Origin: Calditrichota bacterium
GTDB lineage: Bacteria; Calditrichota; Calditrichia; Calditrichales; Calditrichaceae
Direction of reading: 5' to 3'
Length of the DNA stretch: 40,984 nt
Assembly: GCA_024278715.1 (NCBI GenBank)
Contig: JAJRSN010000090.1
Location: 1-40,984 of the forward strand
Part shown: piece by piece, positions 34,668 through 40,984 of the stretch
Numbering within the stretch: position 1 is the stretch's first letter
How the letters are laid out: each line of letters opens with the position of its first letter
The notes under the pieces: generated by a model
Databases searched by the model: none
The model's input: only the letters and a program-made list of their open reading frames with translations
What the model was told of the DNA's origin: nothing
Translations under genes and position numbers: made by a program

Positions 34668-36401
34668 ATGAAGAGGCTCTTTCTTTTTTTCGCATTCATC
34701 GCTGCTTTATTAAGCGCATCTCGGATATCCGCCCAAACCGAGTTGGATCCGGACATATTCGCGAAAACGACAACCGGTCAGTTAAAAGCATGGATATTTT
34801 TTAAGGACAAAGGAAAGTCTCCCGCGGCTTTAATGAAACCTGAACAAATATTAAGCGAACGCGCCATCAAACGAAGAATGTTGAGAAGACCGCAAAAAGC
34901 GTTGATTGAATTCAGCGATCTACCTGTTTACGAACCCTACATCGAAGCCGTTAAACCCCGTATAAGCCGAATACGCGTTGTTTCCCGCTGGCTGAACGGA
35001 ATAAGCGCGGAAGTCTCGCTTAAAAATCTGGAGGCGATCCGCAACTTCGATTTTGTCCTTAAGATCGATCCCGTAATTGTCGGAAAAAGAATTTTACCCC
35101 GACCGGACGAAGAAAAAACTCCGCCCCTTCCAAAGCGCGGCAGCACGACCGATTCTCTGCCTTACGGAGAATCTTTAGATCAACTTGAATTAATCAACGT
35201 TCCTTTTTTGCATCAACAAGGTTTTTACGGAGAAGATGTTGTTATCTGCATGCTTGACGACGGATTTAATCTGCTATATCATCATCTGGCGTTCGATAGC
35301 CTTAATGTTTTAGCCACTTATGATTTTATCCACGGCGATGAGGGGGTGGATGATTCACAGTTTAAGGCGTATGAAGGCTGGCACGGAACAAAAACGCTTT
35401 CGGTAATTGCCGGATATGCGCCGGGAATGCTGATTGGTGCCGCTTTTAAAGCCTCGTTTTTACTGGCAAAAACGGAGGTCGATCAAAGCGAAACGCCGAT
35501 TGAAGAAGACTACTGGGTTGCCGGAATCGAATGGGGGGAAAAAATGGGGGCAGATATTGTCAGCAGTTCATTGGGCTACGTCGATTGGTACACTCCGGCA
35601 CAAATGGACGGTAAAACCGCAAAAACCACCATTGCCGCCGAGATGGCGGTGGATAAAGGAGTTATCGTTTTTAATTCCGCGGGAAACGAAGGCGACGACC
35701 CATATACTAACACGCTGTTAGCCCCGGCTGACGGGGAAAAAGTGCTCGCGGTTGCGGCGGTAGATCGTTTCGGGCTTCGGGCTTCGTTTTCTTCCGTGGG
35801 TCCCACAGCAGACGGGCGCATTAAACCGGACATTGCAGCCATGGGCGTTTATGTGGTAACCGCCGATCAAAAGGATTCCACAGGCTTCAATTATGCAAGC
35901 GGGACATCCTTTTCCTGTCCCCTTGCTTCCGGCGGCGCCGCTTTGCTTTTGCAGGCTTTTCCGCAAACAACTCCGGAGTTAATGGCAAAAGCATTAAAAG
36001 AAACGGCTTCGCAAGCCGATTTCCCCGATAAATATTTGGGCTGGGGTATTATTGATCTGAAAAAAGCATACAACTATCTTGACACCGCCACCGTCAGAGA
36101 AGATAAAACCAAATTAAATCATTTACAGATATTTTCGAATGAACCGAATCCCGCCGACGAAAAGACCCGCTTTTCTTTTCGGGTCGAAAATCCGAGCGAC
36201 GTGGAGATTCGCATTTATGACATTACCGGAAGAAAAGTAAAATCTCTCGGGACAAAACGGTATAAGGCGCACAGAAAATATTACGAAGAATTCCGGACAA
36301 AAACTTTGGCTTCGGGAACTTATATCTATCACGTTTTAGCCAGAGAGTTGGGAACCGGTATTATCTATCGTAAAAGCGGAAAATTTGTTGTTCTGCATTA
36401 A
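34668..36401 (+). CDS. Secreted subtilisin-like serine protease with T9SS sorting domain
   Basis: A 577-residue exported S8 protease. A signal peptide (1-22, ending RISAQ) is followed by a propeptide-like region to about 170. The catalytic domain has Asp197 (VVICMLDDGF), His239 (GWHGTKTLSV), the oxyanion Asn340 (NSAGNEGDD) and Ser414 (YASGTSFSCP). Residues ~490-577 form a T9SS-type sorting domain (IFSNEPNPADEKTRF, IRIYDITGRKV, LASGTYIYHV, KSGKFVVLH). It should be secreted and degrade external protein. GGGG lies about 9 nt before the ATG. The 167-bp gap upstream should hold its promoter. It is 42 bp from the ZIP transporter gene. Confidence 0.93.
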   Translation: MKRLFLFFAFIAALLSASRISAQTELDPDIFAKTTTGQLKAWIFFKDKGKSPAALMKPEQILSERAIKRRMLRRPQKALIEFSDLPVYEPYIEAVKPRISRIRVVSRWLNGISAEVSLKNLEAIRNFDFVLKIDPVIVGKRILPRPDEEKTPPLPKRGSTTDSLPYGESLDQLELINVPFLHQQGFYGEDVVICMLDDGFNLLYHHLAFDSLNVLATYDFIHGDEGVDDSQFKAYEGWHGTKTLSVIAGYAPGMLIGAAFKASFLLAKTEVDQSETPIEEDYWVAGIEWGEKMGADIVSSSLGYVDWYTPAQMDGKTAKTTIAAEMAVDKGVIVFNSAGNEGDDPYTNTLLAPADGEKVLAVAAVDRFGLRASFSSVGPTADGRIKPDIAAMGVYVVTADQKDSTGFNYASGTSFSCPLASGGAALLLQAFPQTTPELMAKALKETASQADFPDKYLGWGIIDLKKAYNYLDTATVREDKTKLNHLQIFSNEPNPADEKTRFSFRVENPSDVEIRIYDITGRKVKSLGTKRYKAHRKYYEEFRTKTLASGTYIYHVLARELGTGIIYRKSGKFVVLH

Positions 36402-36443
36402 TTTGCTTTTAATTTTGTAATAGAAAAGAGCAATGGGGAAAAT

Positions 36444-37259
36444 ATGATTGAATGGTTAACATCATTCCATCCGGTTCTTCAGGCTTTGATAGCCACCATC
36501 TTCACTTGGTTTATGACCGCCGCAGGAGCCTCGATGATCTTTTTCTTTAAGAGCTTTAATAAAAAGTTGATGGACGGGATGCTTGGTTTTGCGGCGGGAG
36601 TGATGATTGCCGCCAGTTTTTGGTCGTTGCTTGCTCCGGCTATTGAAATGGCGGAAAACATGTCCGTTCCCTCATGGGTGCCTGCAGTGGTCGGCTTTTT
36701 ATCGGGCGGGGCATTTTTGCGCTTAATAGACCGCTTTTTGCCACACCTTCATTTAGGGCTGGAGATAAAAGACGCCGAGGGAATTAAAACACAGTGGCAG
36801 CGGAGCGTTTTGCTTGTTTTAGCCATAACGCTTCATAATATCCCCGAAGGTCTTGCCGTGGGTGTTGCTTTCGGCGCCGTGGCTGCGGATTTACCTTCTG
36901 CAAGCCTCGCCGGAGCCGTTGCTCTTGCCATCGGCATCGGAATTCAAAACTTTCCGGAAGGCACCGCGGTTTCCGCCCCGCTGCGAAGAGAAGGCTTTTC
37001 CCGTTTTAAAAGTTTCTGGTACGGACAAATGAGCGGCATTGTGGAACCCGTTGCGGGAGTTGTCGGAGCCGCGGCGGTTCTTATCATGCGCCCGATTTTA
37101 CCTTACGCACTCTCTTTTGCCGCCGGAGCCATGATCTTTGTGGTGATCGAAGAACTGATCCCGGAATCGCAATCGGACCCGGCTAACACCGATGTTTCCA
37201 CCATGGGCGCCATGTTAGGTTTTGCAGTTATGATGTTATTGGATGTCGCCCTGGGTTAA
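36444..37259 (+). CDS. ZIP-family divalent metal transporter
   Basis: A 271-residue inner-membrane protein of the ZIP family, which brings Zn(II), Fe(II) or Mn(II) into the cytoplasm. About eight helices are visible. Helix IV has HNIPEGLAVGVAFG and helix V has IGIQNFPEGTAVSAPLRREG, the paired metal-binding motifs of the GufA/ZupT group. FVVIEELIPES lies near the end. Length is that of ZupT. It follows the protease by 42 bp and could be cotranscribed. The preferred metal cannot be told from sequence. Confidence 0.93.
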   Translation: MIEWLTSFHPVLQALIATIFTWFMTAAGASMIFFFKSFNKKLMDGMLGFAAGVMIAASFWSLLAPAIEMAENMSVPSWVPAVVGFLSGGAFLRLIDRFLPHLHLGLEIKDAEGIKTQWQRSVLLVLAITLHNIPEGLAVGVAFGAVAADLPSASLAGAVALAIGIGIQNFPEGTAVSAPLRREGFSRFKSFWYGQMSGIVEPVAGVVGAAAVLIMRPILPYALSFAAGAMIFVVIEELIPESQSDPANTDVSTMGAMLGFAVMMLLDVALG

Positions 37260-37392
37260 TTCGATTTTCGATATTATTAATTCGTATTGAGACAGCTTTC
37301 TGTTGCCTTTTTCAATGCATTAATCGTAATCCTTTGCCGCTATTTAATTCCGCTAAATAACAAATATTTTTCAAGTAAACTTCGCGCTTAAA

Positions 37393-38067
37393 TTAATCCT
37401 TAAAAATTAATATCCGTTTTTCCGTCCTGCCGCATATCGGCTCGTAGTATTGAATCAGGGTGTTAAGCGTTTTCTCCAGGTAAGGAACGCTTACTTCGGG
37501 CGGAGTAAAAAAAACGGCAAGAATATTCCGCGTACCGGCGTCAACGGATGTACGTTTGGAATCCGCCGTCGGATTACCGAAAATACCGGTTTGATCTCTT
37601 AAAATGAGCTTGCCCTCGGCGTGGATTTCACTTTTACTGATGCCTTCGTAACTTTCATCGGGTCTTCCGACATCAACCTGAACAGGACCGTTTATTTTAT
37701 CAAGATCATAAAGTCCCATCGGTAAATGAAAGCGCGCCGAGACAAGATTGCTCAAATCCACCGCGTTGTTGATCCGGTACCAACCCTTATTCTGCAGAAT
37801 TCTTCGCGCCAGCGCTTCGGAAGAAGGACGGTAGCGTGTGGGCTCCCATCCTATTCTTCGATACAGGCGGCGCACGTGCCCTATTATTTCGTTGGAGGAC
37901 AGGGGATCTTTAGCAAACGTCTTTTTAATATAATCAACCAATTCTTTGTAAAGCGCGCGGAAACGTTCATCTTCCTTGTCGATTTTAACTCCGTTTCCCT
38001 CAACAATACCCAGTTTAAAATTCGGAATGCGTTTCTTTATGATTTACGATATTGTAATTTCCGCCAT
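37393..38067 (-). pseudogene. B3/B4 tRNA-binding-domain protein interrupted by in-frame TAA at codon 8
   Basis: Read from the ATG at 38067, with GGAG about 7 nt upstream, this frame gives a 224-codon B3/B4-domain protein. That domain is also found in the beta chain of phenylalanyl-tRNA synthetase and in stand-alone proteins of uncertain, possibly tRNA-editing, role. Visible motifs are RRIPNFKLG-type near the N-terminus, LYRRIGWEPTRYRPSSEAL, NLVSARFHLPMGLYDLDKI and FGNPTADSKRTSV. Codon 8 (38046-38044) is TAA and splits the ATG-start heptapeptide from the rest. The open part begins right after. A weak TTG start at 37941 would give only 182 residues and lose a conserved N-terminal region. The gene may be recently disabled or carry a base error. 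Confidence 0.75.
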
Positions 38068-38201
38068 TGGAATCTCCGGAAAATTGTTCGTCCGGTACTA
38101 AATTAAACTTTTGAAGAGTGTTAAGCAACAACTATGATCGCGCCTGCGGAAACCACAAAAAGCTTTAAAAAAGACGGGAAAATAGAATTTGAATTTCAGG
38201 A

Positions 38202-38741
38202 TCAGAAAGAATTATTTAGAGCGTCCGAAAGCAAATGTTCCGCGACAAGTTCATTCATTTTGGATTTGAATTGCTTATAAGACTGGCTACCGATGAACCG
38301 GGCAAGGATATTACCCTGTGAATCCAAAATAAAAGTCTGCGGAATGGTGGAAGAAATGCCGAATTGCTGAATGCTCTTTCGGTCGCCGATCCAGATGGGA
38401 TAGGTCACGCCCGTAACTTTCACCATTTTTTTAATTTTAGAAGTATCGGAAAGGACGGCGATTCCCACAACTTTTACATTATCCGATTTATACTCTTTAT
38501 AAATTTTTTCCAAAGCCGGCATCTCTTTTATGCACGGAGTGCACCAGGTTGCCCAAAAATTTACGATTGTAATTGAGCTGTTAAGACTTTTCAGCGTCTT
38601 TGTTTTACCCTGAAGATCCTGGAATTTAGTTTCCATAATCCGGGTTTTCGGAGTCACTGCGATTATTTGTGAAATCTGCACTAAAAGAATAATAACCGTG
38701 ACTAAAAATAATTTCCTTACTAACAAAATATTTATCTCCAT
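38202..38741 (-). CDS. TlpA/ResA-like thioredoxin-fold protein, membrane-anchored
   Basis: A 179-residue thiol-disulfide protein. A hydrophobic N-terminus (residues ~11-29) acts as signal anchor, and the thioredoxin-like domain faces the periplasm. The active site is WATWCTPC with Cys67 and Cys70, followed by KEMPALEKIYKEY, and later ISSTIPQTFILDSQG with the cis-proline. Such proteins reduce disulfides, for example in cytochrome c maturation. The ATG at 38741 is chosen. A TTG at 38789 would overlap the upstream membrane-protein gene by 29 bp. That gene ends 19 bp before this start, so they form a pair. Confidence 0.9.
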   Translation of the reverse strand: MEINILLVRKLFLVTVIILLVQISQIIAVTPKTRIMETKFQDLQGKTKTLKSLNSSITIVNFWATWCTPCIKEMPALEKIYKEYKSDNVKVVGIAVLSDTSKIKKMVKVTGVTYPIWIGDRKSIQQFGISSTIPQTFILDSQGNILARFIGSQSYKQFKSKMNELVAEHLLSDALNNSF

Positions 38742-38760
38742 TGATTTATGAACAAGTTTT

Positions 38761-39342
38761 TTAACCGAATATGTGTAAAATTTTCTCAATACCTGTTACA
38801 AAATAGTTAACGTCTCCGCTCATAATTATTAACCCGATTATCGTAAGATAGATCCCCGACACAACGGAAACGAGTTCTTTTGCCCATATCTTTTCCCGTT
38901 TAACTAATTTTACACCTGATAGTAAAAGCAAATACCCTGCCAACAAAAAATTAAATACCAAAACCGGAGCAAAAAGATCCATCTGGGGTCGCGCGATTTT
39001 TAACTGCGCGGCAATTAATACGAAACTCAAAAACATTGAATAACTGCTAATGAGCGGTTGATTTTTTCTTCCGATCCTTTTATCCAGCCAACTGAAAAAA
39101 TCCCCTTTCGAAATCCCAATCCATCTAAATCCGGAAATCAATAAAATCAAGCCGAGAACAATCATCCCGATCTTCGTTCCAAGAAAAAAATAGGAGAGCC
39201 ATCCCAACGCGATTCCGGCAATCGAATTAATCACAAAAAATTTTCCCAACCATTTGATTGCCTGTAACCGGTTTTGCCACTGAATATGCAATAGCAGCAA
39301 GCTTCCCCATAACAGAAAATTTATCAAAAGAATTAACGCCAT
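38761..39342 (-). CDS. Integral membrane protein, function unknown
   Basis: A 193-residue very hydrophobic protein with about five or six membrane helices: at the N-terminus (ALILLINFLLWGSLLLL), around 32-52, around 57-75, around 100-115, around 120-140 and around 152-172. No family motif is recognised. It is followed by the TlpA-like gene, so it might supply electrons to it or share its pathway as CcdA or DoxX-type proteins do, but it does not clearly belong to either. A weak GGGA lies before the ATG. It diverges from the dehydrogenase at 39524. Confidence 0.75.
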   Translation of the reverse strand: MALILLINFLLWGSLLLLHIQWQNRLQAIKWLGKFFVINSIAGIALGWLSYFFLGTKIGMIVLGLILLISGFRWIGISKGDFFSWLDKRIGRKNQPLISSYSMFLSFVLIAAQLKIARPQMDLFAPVLVFNFLLAGYLLLLSGVKLVKREKIWAKELVSVVSGIYLTIIGLIIMSGDVNYFVTGIEKILHIFG

Positions 39343-39523
39343 TTTTCCCGACTTCTTTTATCCTTAACAAAAACCGTAAGTTTAACAAATGAATCAATAT
39401 CAAACAATTGAAAATTTTGTTTGAAATAAAAAATTTTATGAATACTTTTCGTAAAATTAAATTTTAAAATATCTTCTAATTTATTATCTTTCAGGATAAT
39501 CAACGGAATTGTGGGGAAAGGCA

Positions 39524-40498
39524 ATGAAAAAAAGTTTCCGGATTTACGTCACCCGGAAGATTCCTGACGCCGGGCTGGAGCTTTTAAAAGAAAGAGGGTA
39601 TAGTCTCATTGTTCATGACCGTGAAACTCCGCCGACCAAAGAAGAGCTTGCCAGAGAGCTGAAAGATTGCGACGGATTGATTTGTCTGCTCTCTGATTCA
39701 ATTGACCGCGAATTAATCGAGTCTGCCCGCAGGTTAAAAGTTATCGCCAATTATGCCGTTGGCTTCAACAATATCGATGTGGATTTTGCCACAAAGCGCA
39801 AAATATTTGTAACCAACACGCCGGACATTTTAACGCCGGCAACAGCCGACCTGACCTGGGCGTTAATTTTAGCCGTGAGCAAACGAATTGTGGAAGCCGA
39901 TGACTTTGTTCGTTCCGGCAGGTTCAAAGGATGGCAGCCCGAATTGTTTTTAGGACACGACGTTACCGGTAAAACCCTCGGAATTGTGGGAGCAGGAAGA
40001 ATAGGGCAGGCTGTGGCGCGCCGGGCTAAAGGCTTTGAAATGAATATCCTTTACGTTTCCAATTCTCCGAAAGAACAATTTGAGGCGGAGACCGGAGCGA
40101 AACGCGTTGAACTGGAAGAATTGCTTAAAACTTCGGATTTTGTTTCCATCCACTGTCCCCTTACACAAAAAACCTTTCATCTGCTGAATGAAACTCGTTT
40201 ACGTTTAATGAAGCACGGAGCAATTTTAATTAACACCTCCAGGGGTCCCGTTGTTGACGAAACCGCACTGGTAGATGTTCTGAAATCCGGACACTTAGCC
40301 GGCGCCGGTTTGGATGTTTATGAAAACGAACCGCAAATTCACCCGGAACTGCAGACCATGAAAAACGTTGTCTTACTTCCTCATATAGGAAGCGCAACAA
40401 CCGAAACAAGAAATGAAATGGCGCGAATGGCGGCTAAAAATATCATTTCCATTCTGGAAAAAGGAAAAGCTGTTAATCCGGTTAATAGTCCCTGTTAA
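39524..40498 (+). CDS. D-2-hydroxyacid dehydrogenase (glyoxylate/hydroxypyruvate reductase type)
   Basis: A 324-residue NAD(P)-dependent dehydrogenase. The Rossmann GAGRIGQAVARRAKGF, catalytic Arg240 in INTSRGPVVDE, the following Glu in YENEPQIHPEL, and His287 in LLPHIGSATTETR are all present. The PHIGSAT form is typical of glyoxylate and hydroxypyruvate reductases, which interconvert glycerate and hydroxypyruvate. That could link to the glycerate made or used in glucosylglycerate metabolism, but this is speculation. GGGGAAAGG lies just before the ATG at 39524. A TTG 15 nt earlier is less likely. Confidence 0.93.
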   Translation: MKKSFRIYVTRKIPDAGLELLKERGYSLIVHDRETPPTKEELARELKDCDGLICLLSDSIDRELIESARRLKVIANYAVGFNNIDVDFATKRKIFVTNTPDILTPATADLTWALILAVSKRIVEADDFVRSGRFKGWQPELFLGHDVTGKTLGIVGAGRIGQAVARRAKGFEMNILYVSNSPKEQFEAETGAKRVELEELLKTSDFVSIHCPLTQKTFHLLNETRLRLMKHGAILINTSRGPVVDETALVDVLKSGHLAGAGLDVYENEPQIHPELQTMKNVVLLPHIGSATTETRNEMARMAAKNIISILEKGKAVNPVNSPC

Positions 40499-40571
40499 CA
40501 AGAGGACAGAACTTTTGGTTCTGATAAATAATTTTAATTTTAGTATTTTAATTTAAACACAGGGAGCCGAT

Positions 40572-40984
40572 ATGCGAATTTTTAAACTGGTTGTTGGACC
40601 GTTTGAAATGAATAGTTACATCGTAGCCGAAGACAATGGCGACAAATGCTTTTTAATCGATCCCGGTGACGAACCCGATAAAATTATCGCTGAAATCGAA
40701 AGAAACAAGTTGCTGCCTACCCGAATAATAAACACTCATAATCATATCGATCACACCAGACATTTATCCGTAATTAAAGAGCATTTTAATGTACCTTTTT
40801 ATATTCACGAAGACGACCTTCCTTTGTTGGAAACCTTAAAAGAACAGGCTCTATTTTTCGGATTTGAAGCCTCTCCGGTGCCGGAAGTTAACGGATTTTT
40901 GAAAGACGGAGAAACTTTTCAACTGGGGAATTTGAATTTTAAAATTTTACACACCCCCGGACACAGTCCCGGAAGTATTTGCAT
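40572..40984 (+). CDS. MBL-fold hydrolase (hydroxyacylglutathione hydrolase-like), cut by window end
   Basis: About 137 codons of a metallo-beta-lactamase-fold protein run off the window end. MRIFKLVVGPFEMNSYIVAE, FLIDPGDEPDKI and the metal motif THNHIDHTRH (HxHxDH) are visible, then HTPGHSPGSIC with the next metal His. This short form is typical of YcbL/GloB-like thioesterases that act on glutathione or other thiol esters. AGGGAG lies 7 nt upstream of the ATG at 40572. It follows the dehydrogenase by 73 bp and may be cotranscribed. Confidence 0.9.
   Translation, partial: MRIFKLVVGPFEMNSYIVAEDNGDKCFLIDPGDEPDKIIAEIERNKLLPTRIINTHNHIDHTRHLSVIKEHFNVPFYIHEDDLPLLETLKEQALFFGFEASPVPEVNGFLKDGETFQLGNLNFKILHTPGHSPGSIC

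Noticed and set aside
38134..38280. Plus-strand 48-codon frame starting MIAPAETTKSFKKDG
   Set aside because: No good ribosome binding site, and its second half is antisense to the end of the TlpA-like gene. The visible protein-like composition is not enough to call a gene.
39333..39524. Minus-strand 63-codon frame upstream of the membrane protein
   Set aside because: It occupies the divergent promoter region, overlaps the start of the membrane protein and has no ribosome binding site.
1..40984. tRNA, rRNA or tmRNA genes
   Set aside because: I found no convincing T-loop or acceptor pairing by eye in the intergenic gaps, including next to smpB. A covariance-model scan would be decisive.

Overview
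The window reads as a chromosomal segment of a Gram-negative bacterium of the Fibrobacterota-Chlorobi-Bacteroidota (FCB) side of the tree. The best guess is a Calditrichota-like lineage. Supporting signs are two secreted proteins ending in type IX secretion (T9SS/Por) sorting domains, one with the FPNPFNPETTI-type start common in Calditrichota, Ignavibacteria and relatives. There is also a PorD/DUF4835-like T9SS gene, a TonB-dependent receptor, a lipoprotein FKBP and Shine-Dalgarno-led genes of moderate, AT-leaning composition. The phylum is an inference; no rRNA or tRNA gene was seen. Most genes are ordinary chromosomal ones, with no phage, transposase, CRISPR array or integrative element recognised.

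Layout. 1-2166: a truncated EamA-type transporter diverges from a TonB-dependent receptor gene broken by one in-frame TGA. 2167-2928: a non-coding block with two ~215-220 bp imperfect direct repeats built of GTAAC/GAGTAAC-like words, around a G/C-run hairpin. 2929-6028: P-loop sulfotransferase-like gene, small exported HEAT-like protein, HD-domain protein plus SDR oxidoreductase, and a lipoprotein FKBP. 6300-9833: a 1177-residue beta-strand-repeat T9SS cargo. 9879-12077: a likely glucosylglycerate (compatible solute) pair, GT81-like synthase and HAD phosphatase. 12232-16757: PolX, PlsX and a degenerate NtrC-like regulator. 17027-19397: lysA-alr, feeding peptidoglycan and lysine synthesis. 19596-20432: PorD-like protein. 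20457-23607 (minus): tyrS, smpB and an unrecognised acidic protein with a Cys cluster. 23917-27225: icd, DJ-1/PfpI and a RNase Z-like hydrolase. 27290-28519 (minus): HD-GYP phosphodiesterase.

28753-31674 is a compact ferrous-iron module: a perfect 18-bp palindrome, feoB, a tiny Cys-rich protein overlapping feoB by 4 nt, and a DtxR-type regulator with a FeoA-like tail. 31851-37259: an LpoA-like TPR plus periplasmic-binding-fold protein, PgeF, a T9SS-tagged subtilase and a ZIP transporter. 37393-39342 (minus): a B3/4-domain gene with an in-frame TAA at codon 8, and a TlpA-like thioredoxin behind a membrane protein. 39524-40984: a 2-hydroxyacid dehydrogenase and a truncated metallo-beta-lactamase-fold hydrolase.

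The most notable points are two genes each interrupted by one nonsense codon with the frame otherwise preserved, the repeat block, the NtrC-like protein that has lost GAFTGA and the Walker B acids, the palindrome at the iron operon, and the T9SS set. I found no clear evidence of a wholly new multi-gene system.
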